Under the pieces are notes generated by a model. The model saw nothing but the letters and a program-made list of their open reading frames with translations. It was not told the origin of the DNA and did not search any database. A stretch of DNA of 64,000 nt from Microbulbifer sp. THAF38 (GTDB lineage Bacteria; Pseudomonadota; Gammaproteobacteria; Pseudomonadales; Cellvibrionaceae), in NCBI RefSeq assembly GCF_009363535.1, contig NZ_CP045369.1, positions 4,517,001-4,581,000 on the forward strand, given 5' to 3'. Positions 10,302 through 18,054 of this stretch are shown here, in pieces. Made by a program: the position numbers and the translations under genes. Within the stretch, counting starts at the first letter, position 1, and the number at the start of each line of letters is the position of its first letter.

Positions 10302-10400
10302 CTTATTAAATCTCTCCTTAACAAAAATTTACATAAAGTTTCCCTAACTATAAATTTTTCGGATAAAAAGAGCTATTAATCTTGCGTTAAAAAAGTTCAC

Positions 10401-10727
10401 TTATGCTAAAAAGTCAAGTTTCTGACTATTAAGTAGGTGCCTTAGCACTAAAGCCAGAAATTTGATTGCAACCTCAATCAACAAGCACCCCAAATCATGT
10501 AGCAAATAGATGATCTTGGTGCGCCCTTTGTATCTGTGGTTACGGTGTTTCCTTCCCTACTAAATTCTCTGAAGAACCTTTGGGAACTCATCTTCTGGCT
10601 CAACCTTCATGGCGATCATCAAATGGCCACTCACTGCCCAGTAGTTACATGGTGTTTTTTTAATCTTTACAATAAATAAAGTTGATTGTGCATATATGAC
10701 TACTAAAAATATCCCTGTTAACTCTAT
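10401..10727 (-). pseudogene. Possible decayed gene fragment
   Basis: One minus-strand frame reads open for about 55 codons, meets two adjacent TAG codons at 10557-10562 and then continues in the same frame for about 50 codons to TAA at 10401-10403. The first half contains a plausible stretch, CNYWAVSGHLMIAMKVEPED. I cannot match it to a family. Chance openness in AT-rich DNA is a real alternative. Confidence 0.22.
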
Positions 10728-10897
10728 TATTCAAAAATCTAATGCATGATGTGTATTAAATCAGCTAATATTTTTAGAGTTTTTATTACGATCATTAATG
10801 CAATAACATGAAGCTACATATAGTATTATGCCAAATGTAAATGATTTTTATTGGGAACATATTGACAGGCTGAATCTTTGACAGCCCCATAAAGACA

Positions 10898-10915
10898 GCG
10901 GCACACTTGTGCCGC
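10898..10915 (-). terminator. Short perfect hairpin after lipoprotein B
   Basis: GCGGCACA, CT, TGTGCCGC forms an 8-bp perfect inverted repeat about 58 nt beyond the stop of lipoprotein B. On the minus strand it is followed by TGTCTTTATG, a poor T-run, so termination here would be weak or factor-assisted. Confidence 0.4.
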
Positions 10916-10972
10916 CCTTAATAGGTCATATCATCATAAAGTACAAATATATCTTTTAATCTAACAAATAAA

Positions 10973-12973
10973 TTAATTTTTTTGTACACTAGGCAAAACA
11001 ATGGGCCTTTCACTAACTTTATACATAAATGAGTTATATATATGCCCACCACCGAATATATTATTCGTTAAATCAGATAAACCAGGAATTTCATCACGTT
11101 TTTCATTTGAGAAAAATTTCAACTCCTTTCTAATCCAGAACAACTGCTCCTCTTTTGATACCTGAGAGAGGTTCCACTCTCGCTCACTAACCAGTGAGCA
11201 ATCTGTATTAGATAGGGGATCCCAGTCACTAGGCATACAGCTGTCGCCATTCATTCTCCGGTAAAATCTAATAATCAAATTCCCATCATCAGATAGCTTC
11301 CAAAGCCCCGAATAAACATCAAGTTCATCACTAACTAACTCTCCATCAGAATCCCAATCAAAAATAGTTATTCTTTTTACTGTACCGTCAGAATTCACCT
11401 CAAACCAAGCGTAATCTAATGGTTGAGCAAAGTATGAGCTAAATTGATAAATACCCTCTACTGTATTCTCTTTCCATGAATCCAGATCTTTAGCTAGTAC
11501 AGTATCAAAATCTATTAGCCGTCCTTTCTCTGACTCTTCTAGAACAAACGTTAAATTTTTTCCCTTATACATATAGTCTAGAAAAACATAAGTGAATTTA
11601 CTTCCTGCAGAAGTATCTATAATGATTTTTTTATCGTCTTCCAAGCGCCAAACCCCTGACATATTAGTGCTTGTCTTTCTTCCATCTCCCTCCACACCAG
11701 GAATAGATATATTGACCATCCCACCAGTTTCAAACTCTCCGCTAAAGCTCATATCAAGAACTCTAACTGAAAGCCTGGGAGAAATTCCATCTACAGGATT
11801 TATAACTTCTCCAGGCATAACTGGTATCGGCATGCTATATTCTTGTTCCAACTTAACTGAGTCAGGAACTTTTATTATGCTTGAGGAGCGAATCGCAGTT
11901 TCTGCATAAATATTGCTCTTTATATCTAGATCAGAATTAATAGGCTCAGAACTAACATCATACTCTTCCACTTGCAGAATAACTGATAAAATAGCATCAC
12001 TGTCTATCATCCATACGAGATCTTTGATTACGATATGACTTTCTTCAGAGTAGGGTCCAAAAAAACTAACGTGTCTTATCAAATCTGCATCTTTAAATGT
12101 AATTCCATTATCATTTTTTGACCATGTAAAACTAGTATTATCAACTTCTCCATTAATTTCACCGGTTCCATCTGGTCGTAGAGTTAGCCTCATCTTCAAA
12201 TATGGCAGATAATAGGTATCTGCTATTTGCAAATCACTATTAGATAAATAGCCAAATAATTTTATACTCTCAATTAGACTTGACTGTGCCTTATCGAACA
12301 AATCAGCAAGACTTTCTTTTGCGTTATATATAGAAATAGATACTGCGGATTTATTAGCTGCCAACTCATATATATCACGATAAGTATTAGGGATAGAAAG
12401 ACCGGAACCTTCCATTAAACTTTCATTACTACTATATAAACTAATGAAAGCAGCCATATCAAAAACTACGGAAGAATCAAGACTCTTTAAGGATAAAGTT
12501 AACTCTGAGTCTGTCTTTATCTCCCCTGCATTTATGCTTTTAAGATGCGCGGAAAAGGCTGTAGAAATACTGGTAATATTTACCTCATTCTTTTCCTCCT
12601 GCACTAAGACTCCGTCTTCACCAGATTTCTCTAGCAAAGTTCTTACAGAGCCAAGCAGACTCACAAATCTTATACTACTTTCGGCAGGAAAAATGGCTTC
12701 AGCTCTTACAAAGCTATCAATCTGAGATTCAGGGATTTCTATATCGATAGAGTAATTCCCTAACGTATCTACCTCCCCATAGAATTCAGTATCAGCTACC
12801 TGTAACCTCACCTCAGCATTAGTAAAGCTAGTAGTTTCCACATATCCTTTAATCGTTAAGCTAACCGTTTTCTCGGGGAGCTCATTATTCTTGTCTTTAT
12901 CATCGCTGCTACAAGCTGATAGAAGTAATAAGCAACCAATTATTAGAAAATTGGATAAGAATTTAGGGTACAT
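10973..12973 (-). CDS. Large island lipoprotein B, paralogue of lipoprotein A
   Basis: The protein has 666 residues from the ATG at 12973. A TTG four codons upstream is an alternative, and neither has a strong ribosome-binding site. The signal peptide ends in LLSAC with Ser at +2. The layout copies lipoprotein A: a beta-sandwich segment with GNYSIDIE, a middle region with the shared ADTYY motif, a calcium-loop pattern DWDSDGELVSDE, then WKLSDDGNLIIRFYR and a tail with two Cys around a WD motif. It lacks the Ser-Gly-Gly linker. Function is unknown; surface calcium binding or adhesion is only a guess. It is AT-rich like its neighbour. Confidence 0.8.
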   Translation of the reverse strand: MYPKFLSNFLIIGCLLLLSACSSDDKDKNNELPEKTVSLTIKGYVETTSFTNAEVRLQVADTEFYGEVDTLGNYSIDIEIPESQIDSFVRAEAIFPAESSIRFVSLLGSVRTLLEKSGEDGVLVQEEKNEVNITSISTAFSAHLKSINAGEIKTDSELTLSLKSLDSSVVFDMAAFISLYSSNESLMEGSGLSIPNTYRDIYELAANKSAVSISIYNAKESLADLFDKAQSSLIESIKLFGYLSNSDLQIADTYYLPYLKMRLTLRPDGTGEINGEVDNTSFTWSKNDNGITFKDADLIRHVSFFGPYSEESHIVIKDLVWMIDSDAILSVILQVEEYDVSSEPINSDLDIKSNIYAETAIRSSSIIKVPDSVKLEQEYSMPIPVMPGEVINPVDGISPRLSVRVLDMSFSGEFETGGMVNISIPGVEGDGRKTSTNMSGVWRLEDDKKIIIDTSAGSKFTYVFLDYMYKGKNLTFVLEESEKGRLIDFDTVLAKDLDSWKENTVEGIYQFSSYFAQPLDYAWFEVNSDGTVKRITIFDWDSDGELVSDELDVYSGLWKLSDDGNLIIRFYRRMNGDSCMPSDWDPLSNTDCSLVSEREWNLSQVSKEEQLFWIRKELKFFSNEKRDEIPGLSDLTNNIFGGGHIYNSFMYKVSERPIVLPSVQKN

Positions 12974-13132
12974 CACTCTACTCAATCTTAATGGATGGAA
13001 TTCTGATGGACGGGACTATAAAGAAACAAGCAGAGCCAGGCCAGAAAAATTAAGAGATGAAGTTTTGAAATTACATTAACCAGCTGTCACAAAATGCCAA
13101 TAAATATCTGAGCATGGCTTGCTGATAATGAT

Positions 13133-13150
13133 AGGATCAGGTTTGATCCT
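13133..13150. other. Small hairpin between lipoprotein B and the aminopeptidase
   Basis: AGGATCA, GGTT, TGATCCT is a perfect 7-bp stem with a 4-nt loop. It lies between the aminopeptidase stop and the lipoprotein B start, both on the minus strand. No T-run follows on the minus strand. Confidence 0.35.
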
Positions 13151-13219
13151 TCTTATGGTTAGAAAAAATTCCCAATAAAAATCCTTTGTTAAGAAAGGGG
13201 CGTCTACGAGATTTTTATA

Positions 13220-14374
13220 TTAATCACGTAAAATGCAACTCATTTCATCTAGCCCTCCTTGCTTTATCTCTGAGTTTGACCGGCGATATTCATCCCCCAA
13301 CTGGCGTAAACGTTCTTCGCGATTAACCTTACTTAAATCCCCCAACCTTTGCGCAGCATTATAAAAAGCCTCCCAGCTACCACTATCCAAATAAAGCTGC
13401 TTAAAGGCTGGCACTTGAGATTCATATTCAGCAGCCAGGGCCAGGGTGGCATTGTTGGTTTTTTCTATATAGTTTTGATAGCGCGCAGGATTGGGCCAGC
13501 TTGCAGATAGCTTTCTATAGCATTGACGTAATCGAGATAAAACCCGGGCTTTTTGTTCGCGCTTTAAATTATCTGGCTGTGAAGATTGATAGACTGTTTG
13601 TAATTGGCTGCGTGCGGCTGCCATCAATTGACGCACAGACAAGGTTTCTGCGCGTGCCTGAGCTGCGGAGCTGACCAGGCCCTGACTGCTGAGCCAGCCG
13701 GGTAGGGCAATTTCTGAGACGGCGGTGGCAAAGCTCTCGTTGAACTGGGTATCACCGGAGATATAAACCCTTCTATGGGCCAGCTCATGAAATAAAAGTC
13801 CGGCTAGGCGTTCCTGAGGCCAATTAACAAAACTGGATAATATTGGGTCGTTAAACCAACCGAGGGTGCTGTAAGCGGGCACCGCGCCCAGATATACATC
13901 ATAGCCCTGTGCATGCAGCTGATTCGCCTTTGCCTCTGCCGCAGACTTGCGAAAATAACCACGGTAGCTGGCGCAGCCGGCGATAGGGTAGCACCAGCGC
14001 TTAGGCTCAAGGGAAAACTCCGGCGCTGCTAGGACATTCCAAATCGGGTAGGTGTCATCTAACTGTACATAAGCGCTATAGGCATCACCTACCGGCAGTT
14101 GCAAAACTTCAGCTGCATAGGCCCGAATCTGCAATACCAGTTGTAGCTGCTGTTGTAATTGCTCACTGGTACCCGGTTCATTAATGATTTTTTCAATCGG
14201 CTGACGCCCAGATAAAATGCGCCACTGGCCGGCAGCTGCTTGAGCGTAATAACCGACGGTTTCACAGCCCGCCAAATACAGTGATATGAGGAGCAGCCAT
14301 ATGCGTAAACTAAGCCGTTTTTTTGACAGGCCCGTGATAGGCAATCTGCTATACACTTCCTTTCCTATTGTCAT
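13220..14374 (-). CDS. Lipoprotein zinc aminopeptidase (PF10023 type)
   Basis: The 384-residue protein has a signal peptide ending in the lipobox YLAGC, so it is probably an outer-membrane lipoprotein facing the periplasm. FHELAHRR supplies the HExxH zinc site, and NESFATAV downstream supplies a likely third ligand Glu. WCYPIAGCASYRGYF and VPAYSTLGWFNDPI are typical of the putative aminopeptidase family PF10023 (formerly DUF2265). The ATG at 14374 lacks a good ribosome-binding site; a TTG at 14413 preceded by AGAGG is an alternative start. It diverges from the small membrane gene at 14434. Confidence 0.85.
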   Translation of the reverse strand: MTIGKEVYSRLPITGLSKKRLSLRIWLLLISLYLAGCETVGYYAQAAAGQWRILSGRQPIEKIINEPGTSEQLQQQLQLVLQIRAYAAEVLQLPVGDAYSAYVQLDDTYPIWNVLAAPEFSLEPKRWCYPIAGCASYRGYFRKSAAEAKANQLHAQGYDVYLGAVPAYSTLGWFNDPILSSFVNWPQERLAGLLFHELAHRRVYISGDTQFNESFATAVSEIALPGWLSSQGLVSSAAQARAETLSVRQLMAAARSQLQTVYQSSQPDNLKREQKARVLSRLRQCYRKLSASWPNPARYQNYIEKTNNATLALAAEYESQVPAFKQLYLDSGSWEAFYNAAQRLGDLSKVNREERLRQLGDEYRRSNSEIKQGGLDEMSCILRD

Positions 14375-14433
14375 TTTATTGTGATCTGGCCAGGGCCTTT
14401 TCTTTCCCTTCAATAGCCTCTAAGGGTTATAGC

Positions 14434-14667
14434 ATGATGCCAGTTAGCGCGGTTCTGACAGTATTTGCCCTGGCTTTTGCCGCCATTGCCTGGCTGCGAT
14501 TAGTGAAAGTGTGCTTTGACGACAGCACTATAGCCGGATTCCTCGCTCTGTTTATTCCTCCCTTGGCACTCATGCTGCTTTTACCTCGCTGGCGCCAGGA
14601 GCAGGAGTTATATCTACTATGGGGCGCAGCACTTGCCTGCCTGCTTTTAAGTTTTGTGCTGCACTGA
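14434..14667 (+). CDS. Small hydrophobic membrane protein
   Basis: The 77-residue protein has about three hydrophobic segments: residues 4-22, 30-48 and 58-76. An Arg-rich turn (PRWRQEQ) lies before the last. AAGGG precedes the ATG by about 8 nt. I do not recognise a family. It diverges from the aminopeptidase gene with 59 nt between the starts. Confidence 0.65.
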   Translation: MMPVSAVLTVFALAFAAIAWLRLVKVCFDDSTIAGFLALFIPPLALMLLLPRWRQEQELYLLWGAALACLLLSFVLH

Positions 14668-14862
14668 TGAAGAAATTCCCTACGCTCTAAAGCGCATATA
14701 TGAACCTAGCTAATTCTATCAAGTAAAAAACCGGTCAGTCGCAGTACTACACCTTCTCCTTTAGGTAAAGTAGCCCCCTAAGAACACCAGCACTTGGTAT
14801 CAGCTTATATACGCCCAGCCAGAGACCAACGATCCACCTCTTCTCCAGTAACTTAAGCCCAG

Positions 14863-14876
14863 TTGATTTAGGTCAA
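14863..14876 (+). promoter_or_regulatory. FNR/ANR-type box upstream of the DUF3149 gene
   Basis: TTGATTTAGGTCAA matches TTGAT-N4-ATCAA at nine of ten fixed positions. A possible -10 element, TACACT at 14898-14903, would put the box centre near -40, the position of an activating FNR site. The downstream gene starts at 14938. Oxygen-responsive expression is inferred. Confidence 0.6.
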
Positions 14877-14937
14877 GAGATTTGTAGCACAACTCCATAC
14901 ACTGCATAACTGAAGCATTGGCGTACTGGAGAGAAAG

Positions 14938-15132
14938 ATGGATGCCTTAATTGATCTATTTACCAGCTTTTCCGGCTTGCTCAGTCTGGCCGTAATCGGG
15001 TTTATATTCCTGATGGCATACTATTTTTATCGACTGGTTAGCAACAATGTGGAAAAAGCAGTAGCGGAGCAGGAAAAGAAAGAGCGCGCTGCAGCCTCCC
15101 GTGTCAATAAAGCGGCGGCTGCATCTCGCTAA
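14938..15132 (+). CDS. DUF3149-type small membrane protein
   Basis: This 64-residue protein has one transmembrane helix (about residues 12-33) followed by a charged tail, VEKAVAEQEKKERAA, likely in the cytoplasm. The pattern of a short N-terminal segment, LLSLAVIGFIF helix and basic tail fits DUF3149. GGAGAG precedes the ATG by about 5 nt. The role of the family is unknown. The FNR-like box upstream suggests induction at low oxygen. Confidence 0.75.
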   Translation: MDALIDLFTSFSGLLSLAVIGFIFLMAYYFYRLVSNNVEKAVAEQEKKERAAASRVNKAAAASR

Positions 15133-15194
15133 TACCTGGGGGCTCAGGGTAGTACCATTGCCGCAAGTTTTTTTCGGCGCAGGCGGTTATTTTA

Positions 15195-15218
15195 AGAAAC
15201 AGGAGTTTCTGATTTTAA
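15195..15218 (+). terminator. Weak hairpin with an AGGA loop after the DUF3149 gene
   Basis: AGAAAC, AGGA, GTTTCT forms a 6-bp stem followed by GATTTTAA. It can serve as a weak terminator for the DUF3149 gene. The GGA displayed in the loop also resembles a CsrA/RsmA-binding site, so a regulatory role is possible. Confidence 0.4.
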
Positions 15219-15242
15219 TCGCTACTTTCCTCAGCTGACCGT

Positions 15243-15432
15243 TTGGTTTTTGTTACGATGGGGGCTTGCCAGTAGTGGCGCAAAAACCAATATCGTTCGG
15301 CTTTTTATTGCATGGAACGCAGACTGTCTATCCACAACCAGCTCTGTTTGAGAGCACGGCGTTGGATTTTGGTTAGGGCAGGTAAAACAACAGGGCGACT
15401 GCCCCGGCTGCGAAAGCAGTCGGGGCATTTTA
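15243..15432 (+). ncRNA. Candidate structured small RNA
   Basis: This 383-nt gap has no credible protein gene but ordered RNA structure on the plus strand. A 10-bp stem joins TTGGTTTTTG (15243-15252... as TTTGGTTTTTG) to CAAAAACCAA (15281-15290), enclosing a small GCCA-GTAG-TGGC hairpin. A strong GAAA-capped terminator ends the block. GGA motifs occur at about 15313 and 15364. I see no match to 6S RNA, 4.5S RNA or tmRNA. It may instead be a long untranslated region or unrelated hairpins, and the 5' end is unknown. Confidence 0.35.
15401..15432 (+). terminator. Strong GAAA-capped intrinsic terminator
   Basis: GCCCCGGCTGC (15401-15411) pairs with GCAGTCGGGGC (15416-15426) around a GAAA loop, with one G-U pair, and is followed by ATTTTATT. 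It ends plus-strand transcription about 85 nt before the tatC stop codon on the other strand. Confidence 0.8.
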
Positions 15433-15515
15433 TTGCGCAAGTAAAATGTTGATTTGAAAAACTACTTCGAGCCGTTTAAGTAGTGGCGGAAATGTAATTT
15501 TTAAAAATCGGTAAA

Positions 15516-16271
15516 TTAAGACTGTTCGGCTTGCTCTTTCGACCGGCGTGATGTAATCCAGCGACCAAATAAGATTCCCACCTCAAACAGCAACCACATG
15601 GGTAGGGCCAATAGGGACTGGGAAATAACATCCGGTGGAGTGAGCAGCATACCGATCAGGAAGCAGCCCACAATCACATAGGGACGTTTACTCCCCAGGG
15701 TTTTGGCATCCACTGCGCCACTCCAAATCAATAACACCGTAGCGATAGGGATCTCGAAAGCGAAGCCGAAGGCAAAAAACAACTTCAATACCAAATCCAG
15801 ATAGCTGCGCATATCCGGCATAACTTTGATATCTGCGTGGGCCGAGCCAACAAAGAAATCAAATAAAATAGGAAACACTACGAAATAGGCAAAGGCCACA
15901 CCGGCGTAAAACAAAAATACGCTGGTGACCAAGATTGGGATCGCAATACGCTTTTCATTTTTATACAGACCGGGAGCTATAAAAGCCCAGGCCTGATAGA
16001 GCACGAAGGGAATGGCGATGAAAAACGATACAATGAATGTGGTCTTAAATGGCGTAAGGAAGGTGGAAGTTACCTCTGTGGCAATCATCCCCGCATCGCC
16101 GACCAAGCGCTCCTGCAGTGGATTGGCAATAAAGTTGTAGATATCCGAGGCAAAGGGCACAAGGCAAGCAAAGAGAACCACCACAACCAGTAAAGTGCGC
16201 AGCAGCCGATCCCTTAGCTCGATCAGGTGATCGATAAAGGGCTGATGGCTGTCTTGTGATTGATCGCTCAT
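15516..16271 (-). CDS. tatC: Twin-arginine translocase subunit TatC
   Basis: TatC is the polytopic inner-membrane receptor for twin-arginine signal peptides and, with TatA and TatB, exports folded proteins. The 251 residues show six hydrophobic helices, the N-terminal [14 protein letters not shown] and the conserved [12 protein letters not shown] loop, which carries the Glu of the signal-peptide site. The gene overlaps tatB by 4 nt, so translation is probably coupled. It is the last gene of the long ubiE-to-tatC cluster. Confidence 0.97.
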   Translation of the reverse strand: MSDQSQDSHQPFIDHLIELRDRLLRTLLVVVVLFACLVPFASDIYNFIANPLQERLVGDAGMIATEVTSTFLTPFKTTFIVSFFIAIPFVLYQAWAFIAPGLYKNEKRIAIPILVTSVFLFYAGVAFAYFVVFPILFDFFVGSAHADIKVMPDMRSYLDLVLKLFFAFGFAFEIPIATVLLIWSGAVDAKTLGSKRPYVIVGCFLIGMLLTPPDVISQSLLALPMWLLFEVGILFGRWITSRRSKEQAEQS

Positions 16272-16840
16272 GGTTGTTTGTCTTTTTCCTGTTGCGATTC
16301 TTTTTCTGTATCTTTGGGTATATTTTCCGGGTGATCTGGATTCAGTTCCGGATCGCCGTAATCGTGCCAGTGCTCTGGGTATTCGGGATCTTGCAACTCC
16401 TCAACCGTCTCATCCTGCTCCGGTAAATAATCCTCTTTTTCCGCGCGTGGGTGCTCGGGTTCCGGTAGGGTTTTAGCCGGAGTTTTTTCCTCAGTTTCAG
16501 TCGATTCGCCGAGTTGAGGTTTATCCTCTTGCTGTTGCTGTTGCTGTTGCTGTTGCTGAAGAGATTCACTCACCTCGCGGTTGGCCTCATTGAAGGTGCG
16601 CTCCATCTCCCGGCGGCTTTCTTCTATCTCCCGCAGGATGCGCTCATTGTGCAGCTCTCGGCGGATATCATCCGCACCCACCTCCCGCTCCAACTCCTCA
16701 CGCGCACCCTGTAAAGTGCGCTTCAGGCCAGACCACCAGCGCGCCGTTGTGCGGATAGCATCGGGCAGGCGCTCCGGGCCCACCACAAGCAGTGCCACTA
16801 CCGCGACCAGTAGCAGTTCAAAAAAGCCAATATCAAACAC
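16268..16840 (-). CDS. tatB: Sec-independent translocase subunit TatB
   Basis: TatB bridges TatC-bound substrate and TatA. The 190-residue protein has one N-terminal transmembrane helix beginning [20 protein letters not shown], then GPERLP and an amphipathic helix, which are TatB hallmarks. The C-terminal half is low-complexity: a run of ten Gln (about residues 95-104) and an acidic, Pro-rich tail longer than usual. It lies between tatA and tatC. Confidence 0.95.
   Translation of the reverse strand: MFDIGFFELLLVAVVALLVVGPERLPDAIRTTARWWSGLKRTLQGAREELEREVGADDIRRELHNERILREIEESRREMERTFNEANREVSESLQQQQQQQQQQEDKPQLGESTETEEKTPAKTLPEPEHPRAEKEDYLPEQDETVEELQDPEYPEHWHDYGDPELNPDHPENIPKDTEKESQQEKDKQP
16529..16558 (-). 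repeat. Five 6-bp units coding the TatB polyglutamine run
   Basis: TTGCTG is repeated five times in tandem on the plus strand, reading as alternating CAG and CAA codons on the tatB strand. Gain or loss of a unit changes the tract by two Gln and keeps the frame. Confidence 0.95.
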
Positions 16841-16869
16841 GGGGCATTACTCGCGTTAACAGTGCCGAA

Positions 16870-17127
16870 TTATTTGTCCTGGGACTGCTTGTCTTTTTCC
16901 TTGGAGGCGCTGCCCTGTTTTGGCTTTTCTTCCTCATCGTGCTGAAGACGCTCAGGGTCTTTATCTTTGTCCTCATCCTTATCATCATCCTTCACTGCTT
17001 TACGGAAGCCTTTCAGTGCACCGCCCAGGTCACCACCGAGGTTTTTCAAACGCTTGGTTCCGAACAGCAGCAGGACAATGACCAAGATAATCAACAGCTG
17101 CCAGATGCTAATTCCACCGAATCCCAT
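16870..17127 (-). CDS. tatA: Sec-independent translocase subunit TatA
   Basis: TatA polymerises to form the Tat export path. The 85-residue protein has the N-terminal helix of [11 protein letters not shown] type, then [24 protein letters not shown], the FGxxxL hinge and amphipathic helix of the family. A highly charged Asp/Lys tail follows. The ATG at 17127 has GGAG 6 nt upstream; in-frame ATGs at 17139 and 17160 lack this. tatB follows after 29 nt. Confidence 0.95.
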   Translation of the reverse strand: MGFGGISIWQLLIILVIVLLLFGTKRLKNLGGDLGGALKGFRKAVKDDDKDEDKDKDPERLQHDEEEKPKQGSASKEKDKQSQDK

Positions 17128-17238
17128 AATCGTCTCCATGTCATTTAATACGGCAGCCACTTTGCATTGCCATTGGCCGCCATGGGTAAAACCACAACTT
17201 ATCAGAGGACTGTTACGCCAGTCCTTCCAACTGAATTC

Positions 17239-17589
17239 TTATCCCTCGTTACTGCGGGATGCCTTTTCTTCCAGGCCAGAGAGGCCAAAACGCCGGCCCA
17301 GTTCACGCACTACATCTTGGGAGTCCGCTCCCAGGTGCGAAAGCATTACTAATGAGTGAAACCAGAGATCCGCCGTTTCGGCGATCATATCCCGGTTGTC
17401 GCCACTGGTCTGCGCATCCTTAGCGGCGAGAATTGTTTCGGTGGCTTCTTCGCCCACCTTTTCCAGTATTTTGTTGAGCCCCTTCCTATGCAGGCTGGCC
17501 ACATAGGATTTATCGGCATCATCTGCGCACTTTCGGCTCTCTAGTACCGCGTCGAGTTGTTGCAGCAGATCACTCATTTCCTGGCTCAC
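17239..17589 (-). CDS. hisE: Phosphoribosyl-ATP pyrophosphatase
   Basis: HisE hydrolyses phosphoribosyl-ATP to phosphoribosyl-AMP, histidine step 2. The 116-residue MazG-like helical protein has [19 protein letters not shown], the metal-binding helix, and [13 protein letters not shown] further on. The GTG start at 17589 overlaps the hisI stop in GTGA, so hisI and hisE are probably coupled; an ATG at 17577 is less likely. The hisE-hisI pair beside ubi and tat genes is the pseudomonad arrangement. Confidence 0.95.
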   Translation of the reverse strand: MSQEMSDLLQQLDAVLESRKCADDADKSYVASLHRKGLNKILEKVGEEATETILAAKDAQTSGDNRDMIAETADLWFHSLVMLSHLGADSQDVVRELGRRFGLSGLEEKASRSNEG

Positions 17590-17999
17590 TTGTAGATAAC
17601 TTTGGGGTCTTGCAATACCGGTTGGCTAACCCGCCATTCGCCGTCCTGCAAGAGGTTGTAAAAACAGCTGCTGCGGCCAGTATGGCAGGCAATTCCACCC
17701 TCTTGCTCAACCATTAACAGCACAGTGTCACCGTCGCAGTCGAGGCGTATCTCACGCACTTTTTGCAGGAAGCCGGACGACTCCCCTTTGCGCCACAGGC
17801 CTTTGCGCGAACGCGACCAGTAGACCGCATAGCCCTCACTAGCGGTCAGTGCTAGAGACTCACGATTCATCCACGCCATCATCAGCACGCGACCGCTTTT
17901 AAAATCCTGGGCAATGGCGGGCACCAGGCCGTCGCTGTTCCAGCTGACCTGATCGATAAAGCCGCTTGTCGGCACAGCTTGAGTCAATGTTTCTTCCAT
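17586..17999 (-). CDS. hisI: Phosphoribosyl-AMP cyclohydrolase
   Basis: HisI opens the adenine ring of phosphoribosyl-AMP, histidine step 3, using zinc and magnesium. The 137-residue protein contains [25 protein letters not shown] and [10 protein letters not shown]; the Cys residues bind zinc and the Asp pair binds magnesium. The ATG at 17999 has GGAA upstream; the frame continues to a GTG at 18035 that adds residues not typical of the family. It is separate from hisE, unlike the fused enterobacterial enzyme. Confidence 0.95.
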   Translation of the reverse strand: MEETLTQAVPTSGFIDQVSWNSDGLVPAIAQDFKSGRVLMMAWMNRESLALTASEGYAVYWSRSRKGLWRKGESSGFLQKVREIRLDCDGDTVLLMVEQEGGIACHTGRSSCFYNLLQDGEWRVSQPVLQDPKVIYK

Positions 18000-18054
18000 C
18001 AGAATTCCAAGTGTAGGCCGGCGCGACACCGGCAAAATACTGCCGCCAGTGTCA

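Larger units (their letters stand above)
10302..10972. other. AT-rich gap between the two island lipoproteins
   Basis: No intact gene is visible in these 671 bases. The gap holds a low-confidence decayed frame (10401-10727), a short perfect hairpin near 10898-10915 and the upstream region of lipoprotein A. A 17-codon plus-strand frame starting near 10830 has no ribosome-binding site and is not called. Confidence 0.6.

Noticed and set aside
10830..10883. 17-codon plus-strand peptide gene in the lipoprotein gap
   Set aside because: No ribosome-binding site and no supporting context; likely chance.
8203..13219. Insertion sequence or transposon carrying the lipoproteins
   Set aside because: No transposase, integrase, terminal inverted repeats or target duplications were visible at the edges.
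15133..15515. 6S RNA, 4.5S RNA or tmRNA in the DUF3149-tatC gap
   Set aside because: None of the conserved sequences of those RNAs is present, and 6S RNA is usually next to zapA/ygfA genes.
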